Below are positions 9,527 to 17,970 of a stretch of 64,000 nt of DNA, piece by piece. Under the pieces are notes generated by a model. The model was not told the DNA's origin, did no database searches, and saw nothing but the letters and a program-made list of their open reading frames with translations. Every line of letters begins with the position of its first letter. Position 1 is the first letter of the stretch. Where the stretch lies: contig CAJMPU010000002.1 of the NCBI GenBank assembly GCA_905215505.1, forward strand, positions 1 through 64,000, in the 5' to 3' direction. The DNA comes from an uncultured bacterium. GTDB taxonomy: Bacteria > Actinomycetota > Coriobacteriia > Coriobacteriales > Coriobacteriaceae. The position numbers and the translations under genes are program-made.

Positions 9527-11284
9527 TTACTCGGCATCCTCGACCTCATACGAATCCGCCTCGGCTGGCTCCTCGTTTGTCTCTGGCGCAGCCCCGCGCG
9601 CCTCGTCAAAGGCGGCCTTCATGGTCTTGTTGCCCCACGTGAGCTTGCGAATGGTAAGATCGTCGGCTTTCTTGTTGGCCAGGCGCAGATTGTTCTCGGA
9701 GGACAGCAACGCCTCCTTGGTTTTTTGCAGATGGCTAATCGTCTTGTCAATCTCATCGATCGCCGTCTGGAACTTGCGGCTCGCGATCTCGTAGTTACGA
9801 CCGAAATCATTCTTGAACTTTTCCATCTTGGCTTCGAAGTTCGTGACATCGATATTCTGCTGTTTGTACTCCGCTAGCTCCTGCTTATAACGCAGCGAAC
9901 CCATGGCGGCGTTGCGCAGCAGCGTGATCATCGGAATGAAGAACTGCGGGCGGATCACGTACATCTTCTCATAGCGGTAACTCACGTCGACGATGCCCGC
10001 GTTATAGAGCTCACTCTCAGGCTCCAGCAGGGTGCAGAGCACCGCATACTCGCAGCCTTTCTGGCGACGATCGTGATCGAGTTTCTTAAAGAAGTCCTCG
10101 TTTTTATGCTTGGTCGCGGTCTCATCGTTCTCGTTTTTCATCTCGAACATAATCGAGATGATCTCGTTGCCGCTCGCGTCGCACTCGCGGAAGATAAAGT
10201 CGCCCTTGGTACCCTCGGACGCATCGTTATCTTTCTCGAAGTACGCGTTGGGAAACGCCGTCATGCGCAGACGGTTGAACTCAGTCTCGCAGTGCTGCTC
10301 GAGCGACTCGCCCACCATCTTGGTGGACAGGCGGACCTTCATGTCCTTAAGGCGCTCAATCTCTTCATCCTTGTAGCGAATCAGGTCATCGCTCGCGCGC
10401 TTGGCCTGCGCAAGCTCGAGCTCGTGTGCCGCCTTGGCTTGCTCCTCACGAGAATCGCGCACCGCCAGCTCGCTCGTCAGTTTGGCACGCGCCTCATCGC
10501 GCTCTCGCTCCGCCGCGGCGACCGCCTCTGACAGGTTCATTTTTGCCATCAGTTCCTGCTCGCGCAGCTGGGCACGCAGGCCCTCGGCCTCCTGCTCAGA
10601 CCGAACCTTTGCGGCGGAAAGCTTCTCCTGCACCTTCGCGCGGTAGTCTGTGAGTGTGCGTTCGGCCTCGCTGCGAGCGGCATCGAGCTCACGCTGAGAC
10701 TCGGCCGCGGCAGCGGCAAGCGCCATCTCCTGGGCCTTGTCCGCCGCGGCAAGCTTGGCCTGCAACTCGGCAATCTGGGCATCTCGTGCAGCTACATCGT
10801 TTTGAGCAGCATTGCGCGCCGCCGACTCGGCAAGCTTGGCTTCGTCATCCTTGCGCCCCAGCTGCGCACGCAAGTTGTCGATTTCGCGCTGGAGCTCGGC
10901 GTTCTCCTTTTGAGCGTCGGCACGGGCCTCAACCGCCGCGCGCTGGCTTGCGCTCTCGCGCTCCGCGGCAGCGCCCTCGAGTTTGGCGTGCAGCTCGGCA
11001 AGCTCCGCATCGCGCTTGGCGAGTTCTTGCGCCAGCTGCTGGGCTGCAGCGTTCTTCTGCTCGACAAGCTGAGCGTCGCGCTGAGACTCCGCCTTTTGCA
11101 AAGCAGCCGTCGAGCGCGAGCGCTCAAGCTCCAGCGCCTGCTCGCCCTCGCGCTGAACAGCCTTCACGCGCTCGTCCAGGTCGCGCGAGAACTCGGCGTC
11201 GCGCACCTGCTTGACGATATCCGCATAACCGGACGCATCGACCTTAAAAACTTCACCGCAATGCGGGCACTTGATCTCGTTCAT
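9527..11284 (-). CDS. DUF2130 coiled-coil protein with N-terminal zinc-finger-like motif
   Basis: 585 residues. Opens with MNEIKCPHCGEVF, a CxxC motif that may bind zinc. Residues about 30-330 are almost continuous coiled coil rich in Ala, Glu, Gln and Lys (runs of AELQAKL-type heptads). The C-terminal part carries the DUF2130 core (KGDFIFRECDASGNEIISIMFEMKNE, then KNEDFFKKLDHDRRQKGCEYAVLCTLLEPES), which looks like a restriction-endonuclease-type fold: the D, E-x-K and Q-like residues suggest a PD-(D/E)XK-like site, an inference from spacing only. The family is widespread; function unknown. Convergent with the helicase. Confidence 0.82.
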   Translation of the reverse strand: MNEIKCPHCGEVFKVDASGYADIVKQVRDAEFSRDLDERVKAVQREGEQALELERSRSTAALQKAESQRDAQLVEQKNAAAQQLAQELAKRDAELAELHAKLEGAAAERESASQRAAVEARADAQKENAELQREIDNLRAQLGRKDDEAKLAESAARNAAQNDVAARDAQIAELQAKLAAADKAQEMALAAAAAESQRELDAARSEAERTLTDYRAKVQEKLSAAKVRSEQEAEGLRAQLREQELMAKMNLSEAVAAAERERDEARAKLTSELAVRDSREEQAKAAHELELAQAKRASDDLIRYKDEEIERLKDMKVRLSTKMVGESLEQHCETEFNRLRMTAFPNAYFEKDNDASEGTKGDFIFRECDASGNEIISIMFEMKNENDETATKHKNEDFFKKLDHDRRQKGCEYAVLCTLLEPESELYNAGIVDVSYRYEKMYVIRPQFFIPMITLLRNAAMGSLRYKQELAEYKQQNIDVTNFEAKMEKFKNDFGRNYEIASRKFQTAIDEIDKTISHLQKTKEALLSSENNLRLANKKADDLTIRKLTWGNKTMKAAFDEARGAAPETNEEPAEADSYEVEDAE

Positions 11285-11342
11285 GGCAGCTCCTCGATGG
11301 ACGCAAATTTCAACCGCCTACACTCTACCGCGCCGCACGGAC

Positions 11343-11377
11343 AAAAAAGGCGCCGCTGCCATAATGGCAGCGGCGCC
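11343..11377 (-). terminator. Rho-independent terminator after the phosphoesterase gene
   Basis: Perfect 12-bp stem (GGCGCCGCTGCC, 11349-11360 with 11366-11377) with a 5-base loop; on the minus strand six T follow at once. It is preceded on the same strand by the hairpin at 11380-11416. Confidence 0.9.
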
Positions 11378-11379
11378 AG

Positions 11380-11416
11380 AACCACCATAAAGGTGCCTGT
11401 CCCCTTTGCGGTGGTT
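11380..11416. repeat. Hairpin with GGGACAGGCACC loop (GGGACAG family)
   Basis: Stem AACCACC + AAAGG against CCTTT + GGTGGTT, separated by a loop that reads GGGGACAGGCACC on the minus strand. The same loop sequence occurs in the hairpin at 60054-60090. It lies between the phosphoesterase stop and its terminator. Confidence 0.65.
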
Positions 11417-11434
11417 TGTGTGGTGGTTCGAGAA

Positions 11435-11980
11435 TTACAGCCCAAAGAAGTCAAGGATTTGATCACGGCTTACGGGCTTGTAATCGTTGGCATCGAGACC
11501 GACATCATAGCGAAAGATAGGGCGCTCGCGATCGCGGTTGCGCGCGTTGGTGCGGTCTCCCCTGCTGTGGATATGCCCGTGCAGCATGATGGCGCCGCGC
11601 GCCTTGCCATTCCAGCTGAGCATGGGGTAATGGCTCATAACTAGACGATGGCCCTTGGCATAGCCGGGAGCAATCTCCAGGTAATCGCGTACCTCATCCC
11701 AAATCTGCGGTACGTCGGGATCTTCCCAATCACCGTCATGGTTGCCACGGATGAGCGTTATGTTCTGGCATTCGATTCGTTTACGCAGGCGCACCGCTTC
11801 CGCCATGGGCAATCGATACGTAAAGTCCCCCAGGATATAGAGGAGGTCGTTCGCAGCCACGCACTCGTTGATGACATCGATGACCTTGCGGTTCATCTCC
11901 TCGACCGAATCAAACGGCCGATCCATATCGTGCAAGATATTCGTATCGCCCAGGTGCAGGTCGGCGGTAAACCACATCAT
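11435..11980 (-). CDS. Calcineurin-like metallophosphoesterase
   Basis: 181 residues from ATG 11980, preferred over ATG 11995 because GAGGAC lies 7-10 bases before it. The metal-ligand motifs of the family are all visible: FTADLHLGD (DxH), ILGDFTYR (GD), IRGNHDGDW (GNHD), MSHYPM and LHGHIHSRGD (GHxH). Binds two metal ions and cleaves phosphate esters, probably a small nucleotide or RNA end; substrate unknown. Stands apart from its neighbours with its own terminator. Confidence 0.85.
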   Translation of the reverse strand: MMWFTADLHLGDTNILHDMDRPFDSVEEMNRKVIDVINECVAANDLLYILGDFTYRLPMAEAVRLRKRIECQNITLIRGNHDGDWEDPDVPQIWDEVRDYLEIAPGYAKGHRLVMSHYPMLSWNGKARGAIMLHGHIHSRGDRTNARNRDRERPIFRYDVGLDANDYKPVSRDQILDFFGL

Positions 11981-12046
11981 CGTCTCTGTCCTCATTTCGC
12001 AACGCGTCCAACACGTGCCTAGTATACAGACGCAGCGATGCGACAG

Positions 12047-12223
12047 TTACCCAAAGAGCCCGCCGAACAGACCTCGGCGGCGCTTGTCCTTTTTATTCGA
12101 ACCTTTATCCTGGGTGTTCTTATCCTTTTGCTTTTTGCGATCCTGCTCCAGCTCATCGTCATCGAGCAGCATATCCCACTCAAACGGATCGTCCGTCAAA
12201 TCGAACAGGTCGTCGTCAAACAT
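12047..12223 (-). CDS. Small charged protein, unknown function
   Basis: 58 residues from ATG 12223, picked because GGAGG lies 5 bases before it. The first half is strongly acidic (FDDDLFDLTDDPFEWDMLLDDDE), the second half is lysine-rich (DRKKQKDKNTQDKGSNKKDKRRR), and it ends in GLFGGLFG. No recognised domain. It starts 18 bases after the stop of the HIRAN-domain gene and is probably co-transcribed with it. The marked charge asymmetry and good binding site argue for a real gene; role unknown. Confidence 0.6.
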   Translation of the reverse strand: MFDDDLFDLTDDPFEWDMLLDDDELEQDRKKQKDKNTQDKGSNKKDKRRRGLFGGLFG

Positions 12224-12241
12224 GGCAGCCTCCATTGCCGA

Positions 12242-12568
12242 CTAGCGAGCATCCACCACATAGAGCCCAACGCGCACCTGATGCCACGGGCTGCGCTCGG
12301 GGGCAACCTGTTGCACACGGGCCTCAAATACGTCCTCGTGGCCGTAATACATCATCAAGGACAGTGGGCCGACCTCGTTTCCTGGAACGTAGCCAAGTTT
12401 GGTCTTGCCATAGTAGATCGCAACTGCCTCGGGGTCATGAGGATTATCGCGCTCGGCACACAGCGTCAGTTTATCGCCCGCTTTAAGATCGCCTAGGACC
12501 AAAGCGCCGTCGGCATATTGAAATCCTGCGATGTGAAACGACAGAAGAACACGTGAAGGCTCGTACAT
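12242..12568 (-). CDS. HIRAN-domain protein
   Basis: 108 residues from ATG 12568, with GGGGAG 5 bases upstream. The sequence FHIAGFQYADGALVLGDLKAGDKLTLCAERDNPHDPEAVAIY... LGYVPGNEV fits the HIRAN domain, best known from helicase-associated proteins where it binds 3' DNA ends; bacteria also have free-standing copies. Here it makes up the whole protein, so it may act as an adaptor. Upstream of the 58-residue protein in the same direction. Confidence 0.75.
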   Translation of the reverse strand: MYEPSRVLLSFHIAGFQYADGALVLGDLKAGDKLTLCAERDNPHDPEAVAIYYGKTKLGYVPGNEVGPLSLMMYYGHEDVFEARVQQVAPERSPWHQVRVGLYVVDAR

Positions 12569-12803
12569 AGCAACTCCCCTAACGGCCGAATAAACCGGCA
12601 CTTAACCTTACTGAGAAGCTTACGGGCCCGTGCGGACAAAATTTCACCCGCTCGCACCTTTCGCCCATTTGCCGCAACGCTTGCGAGACAGAGCGCTTGC
12701 AGATAAGATAGAGGCACGGATGGCACCCGTTGCAGCGGGTCTTGCCAACTCCAGTGCACGTTTACATCGTGAGAAGTGGCCGTCTTCGCTTACGCGGGGG
12801 CGG

Positions 12804-12887
12804 CTATTTCATTCGGCCGATAAACAGGCCGAGTTCGATAGCCGCGATTAACAACGCCAGTAACGAAATAACATCGCTTACGTTCAT
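12804..12887 (-). CDS. 27-residue hydrophobic peptide, holin-like toxin type
   Basis: Reads MNVSDVISLLALLIAAIELG plus LFIGRMK, from ATG 12887 to TAG 12804. AGAAGGGA lies 6-7 bases before the start. One membrane helix fills residues 5-23 and the tail is basic. Size, NVS start and the GC-rich structured mRNA after the stop (CCGCCCCCGCG..., then a hairpin ACCCG/CGGGT near 12724-12739) recall the small putative holin-like toxins of gut Firmicutes, some of which are type I toxins. That family assignment is from memory and inference. It occupies part of the 422-base gap between the HIRAN gene and the aldehyde dehydrogenase. Confidence 0.5.
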   Translation of the reverse strand: MNVSDVISLLALLIAAIELGLFIGRMK

Positions 12888-12945
12888 ACCAATTCCCTTC
12901 TAAAGGGAGTTGGCCCATCCGTACCCCATAGCAGTAGTCTAACGT

Positions 12946-12989
12946 AAATGGCAGGTAATAGGAACACTTGTTCGTATTACCTGCCATTT
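12946..12989 (-). terminator. 44-base near-perfect hairpin after the aldehyde dehydrogenase gene
   Basis: AAATGGCAGGTAATA (12946-12960) pairs with TATTACCTGCCATTT (12975-12989). The pairing continues inward after one G:G mismatch as GAACA/TGTTC, leaving a 2-base loop. It begins 1 base after the stop of the dehydrogenase gene, so it probably ends that transcript although the U-tract is poor. Confidence 0.6.
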
Positions 12990-12990
12990 T

Positions 12991-14370
12991 CTAATGCACA
13001 AACATGCGCACGAACCTGTGCTTCCAGCTTGCATAAGGGGCGTAGCGGAATGGCACGTCCAGCCATGTTGCCTTGTTCACGATGCTCTTCTTGTGGCTAA
13101 ACGTATCGAAGCTCTCGCGGCCATGGTACTGCCCCATACCGCTCGCGCCCATGCCGCCAAAGCCCATATGGCTCGTAGCCAGATGCATAATCGTGTCGTT
13201 GACGCAGCCGCCGCCAAAGGGCACATAACGCACAAAGCGCTGCTGAACCGCGCGGTCCTGGCTAAAGATATACAGGGCCAGCGGCGTCGGGCGATCGGTA
13301 ATAAACGTCTCGACCCTGTCTAAGCTCTCATACGTCAGCACCGGCAGGATGGGGCCGAAAATCTCCTCCTGCATCACGGCATCATCGGGCACCACGCCGT
13401 CCAAAATCGTCGGCTCAATCTTGAGAGAAGCCTCGCGCGCGGCGCCTCCAAGCACGACCTTATCGGGATCGATCAGTCCGCGCACGCGCGCAAAGTGCTT
13501 GGCGTTGATGACGAGGGCGTAGTCCTCGTTGTCGAGCGGATGCTCGCCAAACATACGATGGACCTCCTCCTTGATGAGGCCCAACAGCTCGTCGTGCACG
13601 CGCGCATCGACCAACAGGTAGTCGGGCGCCACGCAGGTCTGCCCCACGTTGAGCCATTTACCAAAGGCGATGCGCCGTGCCGCGACTTTTAAGTTTGCCG
13701 TGGCATCCACAATGCAGGGGCTCTTTCCGCCCAGCTCAAGCGTCACGGGCGTCAGGTTTTTACTTGCGCGCTCCATGACGAGCTTGCCGACCGGAACGTT
13801 ACCGGTAAAGAAAATCTTGTCCCAGCACTCATCGAGCAGTGCTTCGTTCTCGGCACGGCCGCCTTCTACAACCGTCACCAGGCGCGGATCAAATGCCTCT
13901 TCGCAGATTTGCTTGAGCACCGCGCTCGATGCCGGGGCATAGGCGCTCGGCTTGATGACCACGGTATTGCCCGCGGCAAGGGCTCCAGCGAGCGGCTCGA
14001 GCGTCAACAAAAACGGATAGTTCCATGGAGCCATGATGAGCGTGACGCCATAGGGCACGGCCTGCGTCTTACACACGCTCACGGCGTTGGCGAGGTCGCA
14101 CGGGCGCAGGCGCGGGCGACTCCATCGAGCAACATGCGCAATCTGATGACGAATCTCGGAAAGCGAGGTGCCGATCTCACACATATAGGCCTCGTCATGC
14201 GACTTTCCCAAATCGGTCTTGAGCGCATGGGCAATATCGGTCTCGTGTGCCCGCACCGCCTCGCGCAGGCGCACGAGGGCGCGACGTCGAGCATCGACAT
14301 CAAACGCGGCGCGCGTCTTAAAGTAGGCGCGCTGTTCGCCGACAATGCGCGCGATTTCCTCGGTGTTCAT
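12991..14370 (-). CDS. Aldehyde dehydrogenase, NAD(P)-dependent
   Basis: 459 residues, the length of ALDH3-type enzymes. Visible motifs: APWNYPFLL (cofactor pocket), the Rossmann-adjacent KPSAYAPASS, ELGGKSPCIVD (catalytic glutamate region) and LNVGQTCVAPDYLLV with the catalytic cysteine. C-terminal GGCVNDTIMHL and GGMGASGMGQYHG are typical of the family. Oxidises an aldehyde to an acid. It starts 8 bases after the iron alcohol dehydrogenase gene, whose stop overlaps the AGGAGG site of this gene, so the pair forms an operon that could interconvert alcohol, aldehyde and acid. Confidence 0.88.
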   Translation of the reverse strand: MNTEEIARIVGEQRAYFKTRAAFDVDARRRALVRLREAVRAHETDIAHALKTDLGKSHDEAYMCEIGTSLSEIRHQIAHVARWSRPRLRPCDLANAVSVCKTQAVPYGVTLIMAPWNYPFLLTLEPLAGALAAGNTVVIKPSAYAPASSAVLKQICEEAFDPRLVTVVEGGRAENEALLDECWDKIFFTGNVPVGKLVMERASKNLTPVTLELGGKSPCIVDATANLKVAARRIAFGKWLNVGQTCVAPDYLLVDARVHDELLGLIKEEVHRMFGEHPLDNEDYALVINAKHFARVRGLIDPDKVVLGGAAREASLKIEPTILDGVVPDDAVMQEEIFGPILPVLTYESLDRVETFITDRPTPLALYIFSQDRAVQQRFVRYVPFGGGCVNDTIMHLATSHMGFGGMGASGMGQYHGRESFDTFSHKKSIVNKATWLDVPFRYAPYASWKHRFVRMFVH

Positions 14371-14378
14371 GGGCCCTC

Positions 14379-15599
14379 CTAGTTCTCATCCTCAAACATA
14401 CCACCCGCGACGACCTCGTACATACGCTCGAGCTCCAAACGGTCCATCAAAAGTGGAACGGGGTATAGCGGATTGGCCTCGGCATCGGCATGGGCCGCCA
14501 TTTGCGGAATATCGGAGCGGCGAATGCCCGTCACATATTTGGGAATGCCCAAGGCGGCATTCATGCGGTCGACCCAATCGATAAAGGCCTCGGCCGCAAG
14601 ACTGTCCTGCGCGTTAGCCGGCGCGATACCGGCCATGCGAGCAAGATCGGCAAGCTTGGGGGCGGCGGCGTCACCATAAGCGCGAAGCATGTGCGGCAGG
14701 ATGATCGCGTTGGCCAAACCGTGCGGAATTCCGTATCGGCCGCCCAGACTGTGCGCGATGGCATGCACGTATCCGACATAGGAGCGGGTAAATGCAACAC
14801 CCGCTTTATACGCCGCCGAAAGCATATTGCGACGAGCGCGCATGTCGTCGCCATGCTCATAAGCCTCGGGCAAATTGTCGTGGATGAGCTGGACCGCCTG
14901 ACGCGCCATCTTGCGCGTGTAGGGCGTGGTGCTACGGCCGATAAAGGCCTCGACGGCATGCGTCAGGGCATCCATGCCCGTCTGCCCCGTAATGGAGGCG
15001 GGCAGGCCGCGTGTAAACTCGGGGTCGTGCACCGCAAAGCGCGGGATAAGCACAAAGTCGTTAATGGGGTACTTGTAGTGCGTCTCGTCATCGGTGATAA
15101 CCGCCACGAGTGTGACTTCGCTTCCCGTACCGGCGGTAGTGGGAACCGCAATAAGCAGCGGCAGGAGACGGTGGACGCGCAACAGGCCACGCATCTTGTT
15201 GATGGGCTTATTTGGCTGTGCGATGCGTGCGCCCACACCCTTGGCGCAGTCCATGGCCGAACCGCCACCAAAACCGATAATGGCCTGGCAGGCGCTCTCG
15301 CGATACAGGGACGCCGCTTCCTCCACGTTTGAGACCGTGGGATTCGCACGCGTTTCGGCATAGACCGTAACGCCAATCCCCTGAGCCGTAAGCGCACGCT
15401 CGAGTGATGCCGTGAGTCCCAAACGAGCAATACCAGGGTCTGTCACGATAAGGACCTTCTGGATCGAGCGCTTTTGAAGCACTGCGGGCACATCCTCGGC
15501 ATGCTCCAAAATGCGCGGCTCGGTATAGGGCAGGATCGGCAATGCGATGCGAAAAACCGTCTGATATGTTCGGCACCAGGCGCGGCGGGCTAGATGCAT
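14379..15599 (-). CDS. Iron-containing alcohol dehydrogenase
   Basis: 406 residues from ATG 15599, with AAGGAG about 8 bases upstream; the frame is open further upstream but lacks a site there. Family motifs: the NAD-binding GFGGGSAMDCAKGV, TTAGTGSEVT, and metal-binding histidines in DALTHAVEAFIG and VHAIAHSLGGRYGIPHGLANAI. Reduces aldehydes or oxidises alcohols with Fe2+ and NAD(P). First gene of a two-gene operon with the aldehyde dehydrogenase. A GTTGA/TCAAC palindrome lies just upstream. Confidence 0.88.
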   Translation of the reverse strand: MHLARRAWCRTYQTVFRIALPILPYTEPRILEHAEDVPAVLQKRSIQKVLIVTDPGIARLGLTASLERALTAQGIGVTVYAETRANPTVSNVEEAASLYRESACQAIIGFGGGSAMDCAKGVGARIAQPNKPINKMRGLLRVHRLLPLLIAVPTTAGTGSEVTLVAVITDDETHYKYPINDFVLIPRFAVHDPEFTRGLPASITGQTGMDALTHAVEAFIGRSTTPYTRKMARQAVQLIHDNLPEAYEHGDDMRARRNMLSAAYKAGVAFTRSYVGYVHAIAHSLGGRYGIPHGLANAIILPHMLRAYGDAAAPKLADLARMAGIAPANAQDSLAAEAFIDWVDRMNAALGIPKYVTGIRRSDIPQMAAHADAEANPLYPVPLLMDRLELERMYEVVAGGMFEDEN

Positions 15600-15611
15600 A
15601 AAGGAAACTCC

Positions 15612-15627
15612 TTCATTTGTTGATAGG
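15612..15627. promoter_or_regulatory. Possible operator upstream of the alcohol dehydrogenase operon
   Basis: A GTTGA-n4-TCAAC palindrome lies within about 15 bases before the ribosome binding site of the alcohol dehydrogenase gene. Further A/T-rich sequence follows toward rubrerythrin (about 15685-15740, including AAAAATCATTCCTAATA, faintly like a Fur/PerR box). No regulator is assigned. Confidence 0.3.
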
Positions 15628-15856
15628 TCAACATTTGTTCGACCGATTGTACTCATCGGCGTCCGCATATGGCTTGCAAATCGTTAATCAATCAACATCT
15701 TCACATGCCGAAAATTGTTTTATTAAAAATCATTCCTAATAGGCTTCACATTCGGTCGCATTTATGGATAATAGAACTCGTCAAGACGCACGTCCGGAGA
15801 GGGCCCTTACGGGACCGGACAAGCGCCCCATCGCCATCGATCGAAAGGATCGAATC

Positions 15857-16417
15857 ATGAAGTTTGTTTGCCCCGTTTGCGGTTATGTGGAAGAGTTCGA
15901 CGGCGACCAGCTGCCCGAGGACTTCAAGTGCCCCCAGTGCGGCGTTCCCGGTTCTCGTTTCCTGAAGCAGGAGGAGGGTCAGCTCGAGTGGGCTGCCGAG
16001 CACGTCGTGGGCGTCGCCAAGATGGAGGGCGTCTCCGAGGACATCGTTGCCGACCTGCGCGCCAACTTTGAAGGCGAGTGCTCCGAGGTCGGTATGTACC
16101 TGGCCATGGCTCGCGTCGCCCATCGCGAGGGCTATCCCGAGATCGGCCTATACTGGGAGAAGGCTGCCCACGAGGAGGCCGAGCATGCCGCCAAGTTCGC
16201 TGAGCTCCTGGGCGAGGTTGTGACCGACTCCACCAAGAAGAACCTCGAGATGCGCGTTGAGGCCGAGAACGGCGCCACCGCTGGCAAGACCGATCTCGCT
16301 AAGCGCGCCAAGGCCGCTGGCCTCGATGCCATCCACGACACCGTGCACGAGATGGCTCGCGACGAGGCCCGCCACGGCAAGGCTTTCGCCGGCCTGCTCA
16401 AGCGCTACTTTGGCTAA
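15857..16417 (+). CDS. Rubrerythrin-family peroxidase (rubredoxin domain first)
   Basis: 186 residues from ATG 15857 (AAAGGA 7-9 bases upstream). Residues 1-45 form a rubredoxin-like iron site with two CPxC pairs (CPVCGY and CPQCGV). The rest is a ferritin-like four-helix diiron domain with ExxH-type ligands (EECSEVGMY region GECSEV, AHEEAEHAAKF and ARDEARHGKAF). The rubredoxin domain precedes the diiron domain, the reverse of classical rubrerythrin, as in reverse rubrerythrins of anaerobes that reduce H2O2 or O2. Strong codon bias suggests high expression. A terminator follows. Confidence 0.9.
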   Translation: MKFVCPVCGYVEEFDGDQLPEDFKCPQCGVPGSRFLKQEEGQLEWAAEHVVGVAKMEGVSEDIVADLRANFEGECSEVGMYLAMARVAHREGYPEIGLYWEKAAHEEAEHAAKFAELLGEVVTDSTKKNLEMRVEAENGATAGKTDLAKRAKAAGLDAIHDTVHEMARDEARHGKAFAGLLKRYFG

Positions 16418-16451
16418 GCCAACCGCTTGAGACATAACCTCTAGCTCGATG

Positions 16452-16482
16452 AGGCCCGGACCGTATTGGTTCGGGCCTTTTT
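16452..16482 (+). terminator. Rho-independent terminator after rubrerythrin
   Basis: Stem AGGCCCGGACC/GGTTCGGGCCT with one G-T pair, 5-base loop, followed by five T. Confidence 0.9.
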
Positions 16483-16548
16483 CGTGCCTCACGAACTTGT
16501 TAACGCCCTGAAATAGGACCGCCTTCGGCATCGGCTTCTCGTCAAAAA

Positions 16549-16672
16549 CTAAGTGAGTAGACTTTTTTTGAACTTGCCAAGCAGGCCATCCATATCACTT
16601 TATAAAGCCGCAGGTAAATGCCTTGTTACAAAACGGCCTGGTCACCAAAGTGCCAAAAGCCTACTCACTTAG
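16549..16672. repeat. Palindromic element with three-frame stop ends, copy 2
   Basis: 124 bp. Left end CTAAGTGAGTAGACTTTTT, right end AAAAGCCTACTCACTTAG (one mismatch to the inverted copy). The interior shares GCCGCAGGTA and CTTGTTACAAAAC with copy 3, to which it is closely similar along its whole length. The stop codon of the interrupted nuclease-like gene (TAG at 16661-16663, minus strand) lies inside the right end. Confidence 0.88.
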
Positions 16673-17788
16673 AACCGCAGCCGTCCACGATCGAGCTGTT
16701 TTGTGTCTAACGGGCATCTTTCCGTCAATTACTCCCAATTTTGTCCAGTCAACGAATAGTTCAGACCGGAGTAATGTCTCAGCCCTTTGCTCATCTGAGC
16801 TTTTATCACGATATTCAGCATCGAGCATCCTGCATATGGCCTTAACGATCGCATGGAATCTATCCTTATCGGATATCTGCCCATGTGTCAGGAGAAGCAC
16901 ATCGTAGCCCATAGCCTGAAGCGCCGTCATGCGATCGGCGTCACGCAAGCCGTCCCCTGCGCGCCCGTGCGAGGCCTTTCCCTGACATTCAATGGCCACC
17001 TGTCGCGCTCCGTCCGGCGAAGACAGAAGCAGGTCGATAAAGACGCGGGACTTTCCCGCAATCGCTCGAGCACTTGCACCTAGCCTCACTTCGACATTGA
17101 GCTCTATGCCGCAAAAACCTTCGCCTCCTAGTGTTCGCGGCAGTGCAAGTAGCAAATACGCCTCGACCTCAAAAGGCGACGCGGCACCCAATGGAACGAG
17201 TTGCGATACCGCTATAAATCTATTGCCGTAACGCATCCCGCAAACATCTGAACAAAAACGGTCAAGGTCTCCGCCCAAAACCAAAGCGTCTCGACGCCAT
17301 AAATTTGAGGCGGTGCCGTCCTCGGACGGGCAGCGCACCCAACCGAACGTTGTCGAAATCGCGCCCTAATCAATTGCACGCGAAAGCTCCGCCTCAAGTG
17401 CCGCCGGCAGGGCGCACACCGCAAACAAGCCACACATCTCCGCCAATACCAAAAGAAGCTGAAGATCCGTCAGATGCCGCAACATGATGAATGCCGTCAG
17501 TAGAGGAGACGTAATCAAAAACCCATGCTCCGTTTCCAGCACGGATTCCCCGGGAAGCTCACCAAGAAACAGCCGCTGCCTCATGCCGGCAGGGCAAGTC
17601 CGCTTGTTTCTCGTTCGAACCAACGTATACAACGGAAAGCCGAGCGCAACCTTAGCCGTCGGGTTGCGGGCGAGATCATATCGCTGCCGGTCTTCTTCCG
17701 GTCGTGGAAGAGGCGGACACAAAGCGCGGACTTGAGGAGGCAAACGCCAGTACCTAAAAGCCGATATATCACAAAGTAGATCTTTCAT
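16661..17788 (-). pseudogene. VSR/DUF559-like nuclease protein split by an in-frame TAG
   Basis: One reading frame runs from ATG 17788 to TAG 16661 (376 codons) with a single TAG at 17366-17368. The N-terminal part (about 140 residues: LLCDISAFRYWRLPPQVRAL, acidic-aromatic, unrecognised) ends ALEAELSRAID. The frame then continues GAISTTFGWVRCPSEDG into a nuclease-like C-terminal part: FIDLLL, VAIECQGKASHG, DADRMTALQAMGYDVLLLT, which fits the D...ExxG...DRxRxxxLxxxGyxVl pattern of VSR/DUF559 PD-(D/E)XK proteins. CAG to TAG would explain the break. Alternatives are readthrough or two separate proteins. The gene ends inside element copy 2, and copy 3 lies about 180 bases before its start. Confidence 0.65.
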
Positions 17789-17871
17789 AGGCACAGGAAA
17801 ACACGGATTTCAACCCAGTCAGTCACGCATTGGCGCGAACGCACCAAAAATGGCGCCGAACGGACTGCCGA

Positions 17872-17937
17872 GTTTTCAACATCCCTCCCCAACTGGCCAA
17901 AAGCTTGCCAAGAGCTGGACGAAGCCCTGTTGAAAAC
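17872..17937. repeat. Inverted repeat upstream of the nuclease-like gene
   Basis: GTTTTCAACA (17872-17881) and TGTTGAAAAC (17928-17937), perfect 10-bp arms 46 bases apart, with a smaller TGGC/GCCA pair inside. It lies between the start of the split nuclease-like gene and element copy 3; could be an operator or a relic of another palindromic element. Confidence 0.45.
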
Positions 17938-17970
17938 CCCATTTTTTTCTCATGCAGGAGCTTTGCGCGG

